Assembly: GCA_049282265.1 (NCBI GenBank)
Contig: JBAPTR010000045.1
Location: forward strand, 1-28,362
Length of the DNA: 28,362 nucleotides
DNA from: CAYUCJ01 sp049282265
GTDB taxonomy: Bacteria > Desulfobacterota > DSM-4660 > Desulfatiglandales > Desulfatiglandaceae
Reading direction: 5' to 3'
Below the pieces are notes generated by a model. That model saw only the letters and a program-made list of their open reading frames with translations. It made no database searches and was not told where the DNA came from. Below, piece after piece: positions 7,397 through 14,521 of the stretch; within the stretch, counting starts at the first letter, position 1, and every line of letters begins with the position of its first letter. The translations under genes were made by a program, and so were the position numbers.

Positions 7397-7828
7397 GTGG
7401 GAAGAACTGAAAGAAGCGAGGAACTCTTCAGGCAAGGATTCAGTTGAGCGCAGGCCATTCTCGCCGGATTCGGTGAAGGCTACGGTGTAGATCGCGAGAC
7501 TGCCTTTTCGGTTTCGAGGGGCTTTGGATCAGGGATGGGTTTAGGTACCGTGTGCGGTGCGGTCACGGGCGCAACAATGGTTTTGGGATTCAAGTTTCAA
7601 GGGAAAAGGAATGAGCGCAAGGCCAGGTACAAGACCTATGAACTGGTCAGGGAATTTGTGAAACGTTTTGAAGCACGGCACGGCACCGTGATGTGCAAGG
7701 GCCTGTTGAAAGGTATTGACCTTTCGAATGAAGAAGGTCGGAAGAAGGCTGACAAGCAAAAGCTCTTCACCACCGTCTGCCCTGGATACGTCAAGGATGC
7801 GGCACAGATTCTCGATGAGATGCTCTAG
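7397..7828 (+). CDS. C-GCAxxG-C-C family protein with in-frame TGA (candidate selenoprotein)
   Basis: A frame starting at GTG 7397, 8 nt after AAGGAGG (7382-7388), reads through one TGA (7445-7447) to TAG at 7826-7828: 143 residues. The protein matches the redox-active C-GCAxxG-C-C family: LFRQGFS-U-AQAILAGF, a Gly-rich FGSGMGLGTVCGAVTGA (Cys53), GTVMCKGLLG-like Cys100 and TTVCPGYV (Cys128). The TGA is residue 17, exactly where the family has its first Cys in the FSCAQAVL-like segment, so I read it as selenocysteine. A stem-loop follows 6 nt later (see 7454-7480). Without recoding, the gene would make only 16 residues, while the downstream frame keeps full similarity and a clean stop. It lies between arsR and arsM, so a thiol/selenol role in metalloid stress is inferred; the reaction is unknown. 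Confidence 0.8.
7454..7480 (+). promoter_or_regulatory. Candidate bacterial SECIS stem-loop
   Basis: Starting 6 nt after the in-frame TGA: GCC (7454-7456) pairs with GGC (7478-7480), TT (7458-7459) with AA (7476-7477), and CGCCG (7462-7466) with CGGTG (7471-7475, one G-T pair), closing a GATT loop 19 nt from the TGA. Position and size suit a SelB-binding SECIS inside the coding region; no energy calculation was made. Confidence 0.45.
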
Positions 7829-7886
7829 TTCTCTATGCTTGAAGATACATTCGGATTACACTTAACAAAAATAAGGAGAGGAAAAA

Positions 7887-8514
7887 ATGGAAGATGTGAG
7901 GGAAATTGTAAGGGAAAAGTACGGGCAAATCGCACAAACCAGGGGAAGCTGCTGCGGTTCGGTTTCTTCCTGCTGAGGGGGAGGGCAAACAGCAGAAATT
8001 TTGAGTAGTGAAATAGGCTATTCAAAGGATGAACTCCGGTCGGTTCCGGATGATGCCAACCCTGGGCCTCGGCTGTGGTAACCCCACAGCTCTAGCGTCT
8101 CTGAGGGAAGGCGAGGGTGTACTGGATCTGGAATCGGGAGGCGGCCTGGACTGCTTTCTTGCCGCACGGCAGGTCGGGCCGGGCGGAAAGGTGATCGGCG
8201 TAGATATGACCCCGGACATGGTCAATCTGGCCGGGAAAAACGCTGCCAAAGGCAACAACAAAAACGTGGAGTTTCGCCTGGACGAGATTGAAAATCTTCC
8301 TGCGGCCGACAACTCGGTGGATGTCGTTATCTCCAACTGTGTGATCAATCTTTCCCCTGACAAGAAAGAGGTGTTTGAGGAAACCTGGAGGGTCCTGAAA
8401 CCCGGCGGTCGTTTTATGGTCTCCGATATCGTTTTGCTGAAAGCCTTGCCGGAGAACGTAAAGGAAAGCGTGGACGCCCTGGTGGGGTGCGTGGCTGGGG
8501 CCAGCCTCCAGGAT
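7887..8514 (+). pseudogene. arsM: Arsenite methyltransferase ArsM, in-frame TGA, frameshift, 3' truncated
   Basis: Start ATG 7887 with AAGGAGAGG upstream. Reading: VREKYGQIA, then GSCCGSVSSC followed by TGA (7974-7976) at residue 30, where ArsM proteins usually have the second Cys of a Cys pair; this suggests selenocysteine in the ancestor. At about 8055-8059 the run AACCCTGGGC has one C more than needed to keep ANLGLGCGNP in frame (+1 shift). The second frame then carries NPTALASL, the SAM motif (DLESGGGLDC, where the family has DLGSGAG), VIGVDMTPDM, VEFRLDEIENLPAADNSVD, ISNCVINLSPDK and LKPGGRFMVSDIV. Similarity stops at GCVAGASLQD near 8514; about 90 C-terminal residues are missing. ArsM methylates As(III) using SAM; this copy is probably dead. 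Confidence 0.82.
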
Positions 8515-8547
8515 GGTGCCCCCATAATTCAGGCGCAGCAATGTGCC

Positions 8548-8994
8548 CTAGTCGTAATTTGCACGCGTCACTTCATCTGCCATGGTTGAGGCTATAAGCG
8601 GCTTCCACTCGGGGGCATCCCATGTTCCAAGATAAGTGTGCATATCAAGATACTTCTTGGGAATAGGATGCGTGCCCACAACAACCTTGACTCCATAGCG
8701 TTTTTCGAGGAAGGCTTTGAACGTATCGATATAAGGACAAGGCGGATAACCAACGATAAGGCCAGTCGCCAGGTGAATAACCTCCACGCCGTTCTTCACC
8801 ATCTCCTCTCCCGCATATTCGATGTTGCCGCCAGGGCACCCATCACAAGAGGTGTAACCAACCAACTCCACTTCGTTGTCGCCATATATGCTGAAAGCAC
8901 CTTCCCTGTTCTTCATCGCGCGCAAACATTTCCCGCCCGCACAGCGGCGGTAGCGAGCGCAGATAATGATTCCAAGCTTTGTTTTTGAACGCAT
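8548..8994 (-). CDS. CGGC domain protein (putative metal-binding)
   Basis: A 148-residue protein from ATG 8994 (GAAAGGAT 6 nt upstream; an in-frame start 15 bp earlier is less likely). Conserved Cys lie at residues 12, 18, 23 (CARYRRCAGGKC), 50 and 53 (TSCDGCPGG), followed by EVIHLATG and PPCPYID, the pattern of the CGGC domain (PF08821). The domain is predicted to bind metal or an Fe-S cluster; no reaction is established. Its 3' end lies 33 bp from the truncated arsM on the other strand, so a rearrangement joint falls right after it, but the gene itself looks complete. Confidence 0.82.
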   Translation of the reverse strand: MRSKTKLGIIICARYRRCAGGKCLRAMKNREGAFSIYGDNEVELVGYTSCDGCPGGNIEYAGEEMVKNGVEVIHLATGLIVGYPPCPYIDTFKAFLEKRYGVKVVVGTHPIPKKYLDMHTYLGTWDAPEWKPLIASTMADEVTRANYD

Positions 8995-9106
8995 TTCAAA
9001 TCCTTTCAATTAGACCTCGGTATATCGCCGTGGCCTTGGAGTTAGGCTAACGCCGGTTATTGTTTCATCCTTTCCAACCTGCGGCAAGACGAATTCATGT
9101 CTGCCC

Positions 9107-9829
9107 TCATTTCATCATAGTGAGCCGCTGTACCCCTTTTATTTGTCTGAAATTCGCCCCCTGACTGACGCAGTTGAGCGCCTCTTGAGGATTCACTACT
9201 CTGGTACCTGATATAGCATCCAGCCCGTAGTCAAATAACAAAGGTGACAAGGGGGCCGTATCACCCAGTATGAGCACAAAGGCCTTCTTGTTGCACAGGT
9301 CAAGAAGATGCTCGATGGTATGATTCGTGAAAGCGGTACCTGTTATGGCCACAACATCAGCCAAGGGGATCAAATTATCTGCTTCCACTTCACCAAAGTC
9401 GTCTTCTCTTGGATTTTTTTCAATGACCCAGAGATTTTTTGCGTGCTCCCGAATCCGGGGTATGAACGGGAAGTGTCCTACAATTGCAATATTCCTTTCC
9501 TTGCCCTTTTCCAGGATCAGTTCTGCTGCATTCAGTTCGAGGCAGGTGTCCGCATTTGCTTTGAGAAGGGAATTGATGGTGGCCATGCCGATGGCCGCCT
9601 CGAGGATGCTCTCGGAATAGGCCATGGAAGCCAGTTCTTGGGTGGATTTCTCCAGCAGGAGACCAGGTTCATTAACCAGTGGGGGCCTCTGGCGTAGGGC
9701 ATCCCTGGGCAGGGTCGCGGCAAGCCCGCAGTATCTGGTCATGACACCGGTATGAAAGACCCCCTGACGTATATCTTTCACTGCAATATCAAAATCCAAT
9801 GTTGCTACTAAATCATCAAGAATCTTCAT
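9107..9829 (-). CDS. DUF4213/DUF364 protein (putative heavy-metal chelation)
   Basis: A 240-residue protein. The N-terminal 90 residues (GVMTRYCGLAATL, then ASMAYSESILEAAIGMATIN) fit DUF4213. The C-terminal part (NIAIVGHFPFIPRI, NLWVIEKNP, LADVVAITGTAFTNHTIEHLL, VLILGDTAPLSPLLFDYG) fits the DUF364 Rossmann-like domain (PF04016), described as a possible heavy-metal chelation domain. No enzymatic activity is established. It starts inside the last codons of the upstream DUF89 gene (14-bp overlap), so the two are translationally coupled and likely act together. Confidence 0.85.
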   Translation of the reverse strand: MKILDDLVATLDFDIAVKDIRQGVFHTGVMTRYCGLAATLPRDALRQRPPLVNEPGLLLEKSTQELASMAYSESILEAAIGMATINSLLKANADTCLELNAAELILEKGKERNIAIVGHFPFIPRIREHAKNLWVIEKNPREDDFGEVEADNLIPLADVVAITGTAFTNHTIEHLLDLCNKKAFVLILGDTAPLSPLLFDYGLDAISGTRVVNPQEALNCVSQGANFRQIKGVQRLTMMK

Positions 9830-10676
9830 GGGAAACAGCGCTTCCTTTCAAAAGGATATCCCCTTCCTTGGTCCTGATATCGTTCGCAATAACAGAACAC
9901 TTGGTTTTTAGGAGGAAAAAAATGGGGCGGTTCTCAGTGGAAAGGGCCTCATAATTCCCCTGCCCTTTACTGATAATGCATTCCGCATTATGGTAAACTT
10001 CCATAAAATCCGGGCTGCACGCCTCCAGAATAGTCCCGGGAGCGTCCGTGCCGGAAGACAAAATTGTCGCTACCGTATCAACCCCCGCCGCGACAGCGTC
10101 TTCATAAGTGGCATCATTGATGATCGGGACGTCCCGTACCACAAAAGTGGTGGGTTTGTGTATTTCTTCTATCAGGATTCTGTCAAAAACGCATTCCCCG
10201 GCATTATCCCCAATATACAGGACCTCACCGGCGTCATCCAGGTTGTTCTTGAAAGCATTGTAATCACATATGGCAAAGTCTTTCTCAAGGATTTGTTCTA
10301 TTTCCTCATCCAAGTCGAAGTCCCAATTTGCACCGAAATCGATGACGTTTCCGGCAATGGCGATCCTGAGCGCTGTAAGGAGCCTGTCATCCGATTCTTG
10401 AACGAGACCCTTCAGCGGGGGATAAAGGGCAAGAGCCTTTTTGGTGCTCTCGGCCTTTATTTTTTTGTACGGATCTAAGACTCCGGTGATTTCACTGACT
10501 TTCCGATAGATTAACCGGCCACTTCCAGGGGGAGTGCTCTCCAGGGGGATATCTTTGAGCATCATTCCCACCGCGTCCAGGACCTGTTTTATCTTTTTCT
10601 CATCATCCGTTGCAATCCTTGCCGCCCGGAGTGCCTGGGATAAGAAACAGGGAAAGCAGTCAAGATAGGTTTTCAT
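9816..10676 (-). CDS. DUF89/ARMT1-like metal-dependent phosphatase
   Basis: A 286-residue protein of the DUF89 family (subfamily like archaeal AF1104). Features: N-terminal YLDCFPCFLSQALRAAR with a Cys7/Cys10 pair, LRIAIAGNVIDFGAN, VLYIGDNAGECVFDRILIEE (metal-site Asp-Asn), FVVRDVPIINDATYEDA, ISKGQGNYEAL and FFLLKTKC. The family contains metal-dependent damage-control phosphatases acting on phosphometabolites; the substrate here is unknown. First gene of a two-gene operon with DUF364. The start ATG has no strong ribosome site. Confidence 0.87.
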   Translation of the reverse strand: MKTYLDCFPCFLSQALRAARIATDDEKKIKQVLDAVGMMLKDIPLESTPPGSGRLIYRKVSEITGVLDPYKKIKAESTKKALALYPPLKGLVQESDDRLLTALRIAIAGNVIDFGANWDFDLDEEIEQILEKDFAICDYNAFKNNLDDAGEVLYIGDNAGECVFDRILIEEIHKPTTFVVRDVPIINDATYEDAVAAGVDTVATILSSGTDAPGTILEACSPDFMEVYHNAECIISKGQGNYEALSTENRPIFFLLKTKCSVIANDIRTKEGDILLKGSAVSHEDS

Positions 10677-10745
10677 GAAAACCGCTTGAATTCAAGGTTA
10701 AAAGGATTACTCATGCGCCTTGATCCTTCTTTTGCTGATTGCTAT

Positions 10746-10988
10746 TCATGTGTACCATGAAAAATCCACTCCTACAACAAGCCCTTTTTCCCCTACCTTT
10801 TGTTGGAGATGCCGCAACAAAGTCCCTGTTCCGGTGCACATGTCCAAGACGGAATCCATTTCTCTGACAGGAATCTTGCTGGAAAGAAATTTCCTCAATC
10901 CACCCTGGGTTTTACGGGAGTGAAGGGCCACAAAGCGATCATAGTGTCTTGAAAATGCGTCATAATATTTTCTTCTGAAATTTCTCAT
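10746..10988 (-). pseudogene. UbiE-type SAM methyltransferase, N-terminal fragment
   Basis: Eighty residues from ATG 10988 (GAGGGTACTGCC upstream). RKYYDAFSRHYDRF is the usual start of UbiE/MenG-type class I methyltransferases, followed by motif I, VLDMCTGTGTLLRHL, and VVGVDFS (motif II acidic residue). Similarity ends exactly after GVDFS, followed by WYT and a stop. Complete relatives are about 200-230 residues, so two thirds of the gene is missing, including much of the substrate site. Probably a deletion product and inactive. It precedes the DUF89 gene on the same strand, with 69 bp that hold nothing recognisable. Confidence 0.72.
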
Positions 10989-11177
10989 GGCAGTACCCTC
11001 TGTATGAGACTAAGGGCGCAAGGAAGACCTCGGGTTAACCACAAGGGCTTTATGCCCTCCATCTTGCATATCTCCAATGCCCTTGTCGTGCACAATTCCT
11101 GGAGGAAGTAAATTCTAACGGAACACCAGTAATTTATGATACAAATAGGTTCACTCGATTTCTGGAGTAGGAACGCT

Positions 11178-11633
11178 ATGCTGCATCAAATTTTATGGAT
11201 TCTCTTGGGGTGCGGGGTCCTTTCCGTTATTGTTATTCTGTGGTTCCTGGCCTATTATTTGTTTACCCCCCATGTGGAGAATCCTGACGCAAAGGCAAAG
11301 ATAACCGGGACCTGCGGGGATACGATGGAGATACGTCTTAAGTTTAAAGGGGACAGGGTCATTGAAAGCTCATACTGGACGGACGGTTGTGTCCATAGCA
11401 TGAATTCCATCAGTGCCGCCGCCGATCTGGCCAAAGGCAAGACCCCGGATGAAATCATACTGATTGATACCGACATGATCCGGGAATCCGTTGGTGGTTT
11501 GCCGAGTGGCCATCTCCATTGCGCGCTCCTCGCCGAGGAGAGCCTGCAGACCGCCTTGCACAATTACATGATACGCTCGAAACAGGAAGCGAACAGGAAC
11601 CAGGAGGACCGCCACCGTAAGAGCGATAGATGA
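11178..11633 (+). CDS. Membrane-anchored IscU/NifU-like Fe-S scaffold protein
   Basis: A 151-residue protein from ATG 11178, preceded by GGAGTAGGA; an upstream ATG at 11136 has no ribosome site. Residues 3-28 form a hydrophobic helix (ILWILLGCGVLSVIVILWFL) ending in AYYLF, a predicted membrane anchor. The rest is an IscU-type domain: ENPDAKAKITGTCGDTMEI (Cys46, Asp48), SSYWTDGCVHSM (Cys71) and GLPSGHLHCALLAE (Cys115). These match the three cysteines and Asp that hold the nascent cluster in IscU. It lacks the C-terminal NifU domains. A scaffold role at the membrane is inferred. It stands alone on the plus strand; no iscS/nifS or hesB lies nearby. Confidence 0.83.
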   Translation: MLHQILWILLGCGVLSVIVILWFLAYYLFTPHVENPDAKAKITGTCGDTMEIRLKFKGDRVIESSYWTDGCVHSMNSISAAADLAKGKTPDEIILIDTDMIRESVGGLPSGHLHCALLAEESLQTALHNYMIRSKQEANRNQEDRHRKSDR

Positions 11634-11696
11634 GACAAGGGTTCTGTTGATTTCCAAGGATGAGGCGAGAGATTTTCTGATTCACGGGCCCAGTCG

Positions 11697-12479
11697 TCAG
11701 CTACTCGGATCTCTTTTATCATTCCCATGCATTGCGGTCAGCAATTCATCATGAATGAGGCCGTTCGTCGCCAGGCATCCCGGCAAATTCACACGATACA
11801 CCTTACCTTTCAGCGTGCTGCATCGCCCGCCTGCTTCAGTGACCATAAGCATCCCGGCGGCGGTATCCCAGGGCTTCAATCCTAGCTGGAAATAGGCATC
11901 CAGCCATCCAGCGGCCACATAGGCCATCGCCAAAGCGGCTGACCCCAAGACACGCAGTGTGCCGCAATAAGGGACGATTTGCTGCAGGTAGAACAAAATT
12001 CGTTTGCGCACCTCATTGCTATGCCCCCAATCCAGTCCCAACATCGCGTTACCAAGGTCCGCTACCCGGCTGACGTTAATCGGTATGTCATTGAGCCTGG
12101 CCCCGCCTCCCTTGTGGGCCACAAACGTCTGATCGCGTAGTGGGTCGTGGATCACCCCCATGAGAGGGTTGCCATCCTGCAGTACCCCGATGGATACGGC
12201 GAACACAGGGTGGTGATGGGTGTAGTTGGTCGTCCCGTCGAGGGGATCCACCACCCACGTATAGCCGCTGGAAATTTCGCTGCCCCCTGCCTCCTCGGAT
12301 AATATGGCATGATCGGGAAAACGTGCCTGGATCAGATCAATGATGACCTCTTCAGCGGCGATGTCCGCATCGGTGACCAGATCACGGTACCCTTTGACGG
12401 TGAGCTTACGTTCGCCCGGGTATCGCTCTAAAATGATTCGACCGGCTTGTCGGGCTGCCTCTATGGCGGTTTGTAACAT
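11697..12479 (-). CDS. Inositol monophosphatase / CysQ-like phosphatase
   Basis: Mg2+-dependent lithium-sensitive type phosphatase of 260 residues from ATG 12479 (GGGGAGAAAAACC upstream). Metal-site motifs are intact: LSEEAGG (60-66), WVVDPLDGTTNYTH (75-88) and GLKPWDTAAGMLMVTEAGG near the C-terminus. VTDAD at 36-40 is the usual substrate-gate segment. Family members hydrolyse inositol-1-phosphate or, as CysQ, 3'-phosphoadenosine 5'-phosphate. The upstream neighbour, 17 bp away, is an APS-kinase-like gene, which makes a nucleotide (PAP/PAPS) substrate plausible, but sequence alone does not separate the two. Last gene of the minus-strand run. Confidence 0.9.
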   Translation of the reverse strand: MLQTAIEAARQAGRIILERYPGERKLTVKGYRDLVTDADIAAEEVIIDLIQARFPDHAILSEEAGGSEISSGYTWVVDPLDGTTNYTHHHPVFAVSIGVLQDGNPLMGVIHDPLRDQTFVAHKGGGARLNDIPINVSRVADLGNAMLGLDWGHSNEVRKRILFYLQQIVPYCGTLRVLGSAALAMAYVAAGWLDAYFQLGLKPWDTAAGMLMVTEAGGRCSTLKGKVYRVNLPGCLATNGLIHDELLTAMHGNDKRDPSS

Positions 12480-12496
12480 GGTTTTTCTCCCCTGTT

Positions 12497-13051
12497 TCAG
12501 TCTCCTCCCGTCCATCTCGATTTGACATAGGCCATAATTCTGTTTGCGGATTCATGAGGAGACAAGAGATCCGATGCCACCAAAACCTCAGGGTTTTCAG
12601 GCTCTTCGTAAGGTGCCGAAATACCGGGTAGCTCTCCTTTCAACTCTCCTTCTGATGCGCGTTTGTAAAGGTCTTTTTGAACAAGTTGATCCCGCCGTGA
12701 TGTTTCGCGAACCTGACATGTTCTCAGTGGACATTTCACGTAGACTTCAGCAAATTCACGGATCAACTCTCTTGCCAGGTCCCTGAACTCTCTTCGATTG
12801 CCGGTTGCATCGATGATCACGTTTTTCCCGCCCTGGTCAACCAGGAGTTGAGCCATCAGGACGAGTGAGCGGTAGACAAGCGCGCGTTCCTCATCCGTAT
12901 ATTTTGGTTGCGGTGTGAGAACCTTTCTTATATGATCAAGACTGAGGCTAACCGCTTCAATCCCCGATTCTAATAACATCTGGGAAAGCTCATTCAGTAT
13001 TGTACTTTTCCCGGAACCCGGGAGTCCGGTAAGCCATAAACAAAAGCTCAT
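12497..13051 (-). CDS. APS-kinase-like P-loop kinase
   Basis: A 184-residue P-loop kinase resembling adenylylsulfate kinase CysC. Present: Walker A LTGLPGSGKST (7-17), AEVYVKCPLRTCQVRE (101-116), and the lid LYKRASEGELKGELPGISAPYEEPENPEV, which is very CysC-like. Absent: the central SPxRxxR motif with its Ser, where the protein has DATGNRREFR (81-90); the DGDNVR loop reads SLDHIRK. So the ATP site and lid are kept but the APS-binding strand differs, and the acceptor may not be APS. Its ATG overlaps the stop of the upstream APH-type kinase gene by 4 bp, and the phosphatase gene follows after 17 bp, so the three are probably one operon. Confidence 0.82.
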   Translation of the reverse strand: MSFCLWLTGLPGSGKSTILNELSQMLLESGIEAVSLSLDHIRKVLTPQPKYTDEERALVYRSLVLMAQLLVDQGGKNVIIDATGNRREFRDLARELIREFAEVYVKCPLRTCQVRETSRRDQLVQKDLYKRASEGELKGELPGISAPYEEPENPEVLVASDLLSPHESANRIMAYVKSRWTGGD

Positions 13052-14106
13052 TTTCTCTCCATATATTCTGAAATTTTTTCTGTATCGAATCTCTCTGTTT
13101 CGAGCACTGACAGCCCGAAGTCGATTAGCTTTCTCTTGGTCTCAGTCGTATCTTTCGGATAAAATTTTGGGTTGGCTATGACCAGCACTCTGAAGGCGAA
13201 AAAGGGTTGTGCGACTTCAAAGAAGCCCCCATCGTTTGTCTTTTCAAGGTAGGCCTCTAAAAAGAGCCGGAACAGTTCCGCAAAAGGACCTGCAAAGGTC
13301 CCGCGATCTTTAATTGCGTAGTGTATGTAATTTACACTTAGACAGGATACATCGTCGGCCGGTTCGCCCCAGCTGCCTCTTGAGCGGTCCAACAAAACAA
13401 AATCGTCTGCCTGCAATCGAATGTTTCCCGGATGATAGTCGCCATGGACACTGCACAACCGTTCGCCTTTATCCCTTATCTTCCCCCACCATTTCAGACA
13501 TTTCCCGGCATAGGCAACGAGTTCCCCGTCTGTTGTGAAATCAACGGAATCATAGGAGTCAATAATCCCCATGATGCACTCTCCATGACCTATCAGATCG
13601 CGGATACGCCTTCTGTAAAGAACCTTTGCATCTTGCCCGGAATATCTGAGCGCGTGGATATCGGCGAGAAAATGCGCGAGCATTCTGGCCCTTTCTATAT
13701 CCAACTCATTGAGGTGTCCTCGCTTCAGGATCGCATCCAAATCCTCGAAGTAAGACACCCCCTTGGCCTCTTCCATGAAAATGTAGAATTCTCTGGCATC
13801 TTTCACGGATATAAGTTTGTCAGGCGACTCTCCCACCACATCCGTGGCTCTCACATGCTTTGGCATCTCGTTGAAGTTGGCCTGTGCAAGGAGCAGGACC
13901 TGGGCCCTGTCAGAATAGTGATCATGTCCGAATCTGGAAGGAAAGAGGGTCTTCATGATCAACCGGTTTTCCCCCTGACGGTTCTTGAATTCTAGCAGAT
14001 ACGCAGCGCCGTGGACCCCTTCGCCAAGCCATTGCATAGAGATCAGCCTGGTCTCCGGCCCGAAATGCTCTTTCAAATAATTTTCAACTTTGATTTCAAT
14101 ATCCAT
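13048..14106 (-). CDS. APH-family phosphotransferase (aminoglycoside/choline kinase fold)
   Basis: A 352-residue kinase from ATG 14106; the frame is open to 14190 but overlaps the preceding gene. GEGVHGAAYLLEF (28-40) is the nucleotide loop, LIMKTLF (49-55) holds the ATP-binding Lys, HGDYHPGN (221-228) is the catalytic loop, and LLDRSRGSWGEPADDVS (from 238) is the metal-binding segment with Asp240, as in the APH/COG2187-type family. The substrate is unknown; resistance is not implied. In some bacteria an APH domain is fused to a P-loop kinase domain in one protein. Here the next gene, overlapping by 4 bp, is a separate P-loop kinase, which looks like the split version. Confidence 0.82.
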   Translation of the reverse strand: MDIEIKVENYLKEHFGPETRLISMQWLGEGVHGAAYLLEFKNRQGENRLIMKTLFPSRFGHDHYSDRAQVLLLAQANFNEMPKHVRATDVVGESPDKLISVKDAREFYIFMEEAKGVSYFEDLDAILKRGHLNELDIERARMLAHFLADIHALRYSGQDAKVLYRRRIRDLIGHGECIMGIIDSYDSVDFTTDGELVAYAGKCLKWWGKIRDKGERLCSVHGDYHPGNIRLQADDFVLLDRSRGSWGEPADDVSCLSVNYIHYAIKDRGTFAGPFAELFRLFLEAYLEKTNDGGFFEVAQPFFAFRVLVIANPKFYPKDTTETKRKLIDFGLSVLETERFDTEKISEYMERK

Positions 14107-14521
14107 TTCCGTCCACACACTGCGCACCCATTTCAATCCGGGTGCCATCGGCAACCTTGTTGGCGATTTGGTCATCGGAAAGGCCTGCATTTAAAAACAT
14201 TTCCCGTGCTCTTTTCATGTATGGCGCAATCTGTTTCCCTGCCTTTTCTTTCCAGAGCTTATCAAGATCTGAAGCATCTTCCAGAACCTCTAAAGGAAGA
14301 AAGTGCCTCAGATGCCGCATGCTGTGGAAAAGGGTTACCCGGCAATCGGTTCCCGAAAGCATGAACCCCGCGTGATCCACCGCCCTGAGAGCATTTTCGG
14401 AATTATCAATGCATAGAAGCACTCTTACTGTATCTATGGCCCCTTCAACGATCCAGACCGGACAGAACTCTGAGACGCCCTGCGTTGTGCATACGTGCAG
14501 AAAAAGACCCCGCGTCTTCAC
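14096..14521 (-). pseudogene. Two-domain universal stress protein, truncated at both ends
   Basis: The 141 residues begin at a GTG whose GTGA overlaps the stop of the histidine kinase upstream. Residues 20-27 (CPVWIVEG) are the typical end of a first UspA domain. VRVLLCIDNSENALRAVDHAGF then starts a second domain that continues through VTLFHSMRHLR and FLNAGLSDDQIANKV. It breaks off at ADGTR, before the GxGxxGS ATP-binding part, and ends in unrelated residues within the start of the APH gene. So the end of domain 1 and about 90 residues of domain 2 remain. It may still be translated by coupling to the kinase, but cannot form a complete nucleotide site. Confidence 0.7.

Noticed and set aside
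8055..8060. Programmed +1 frameshift in arsM
   Set aside because: No slippery stop or internal ribosome-site signal is present, and the gene is also 3' truncated with a damaged SAM motif, so a mutation or sequencing error is simpler.
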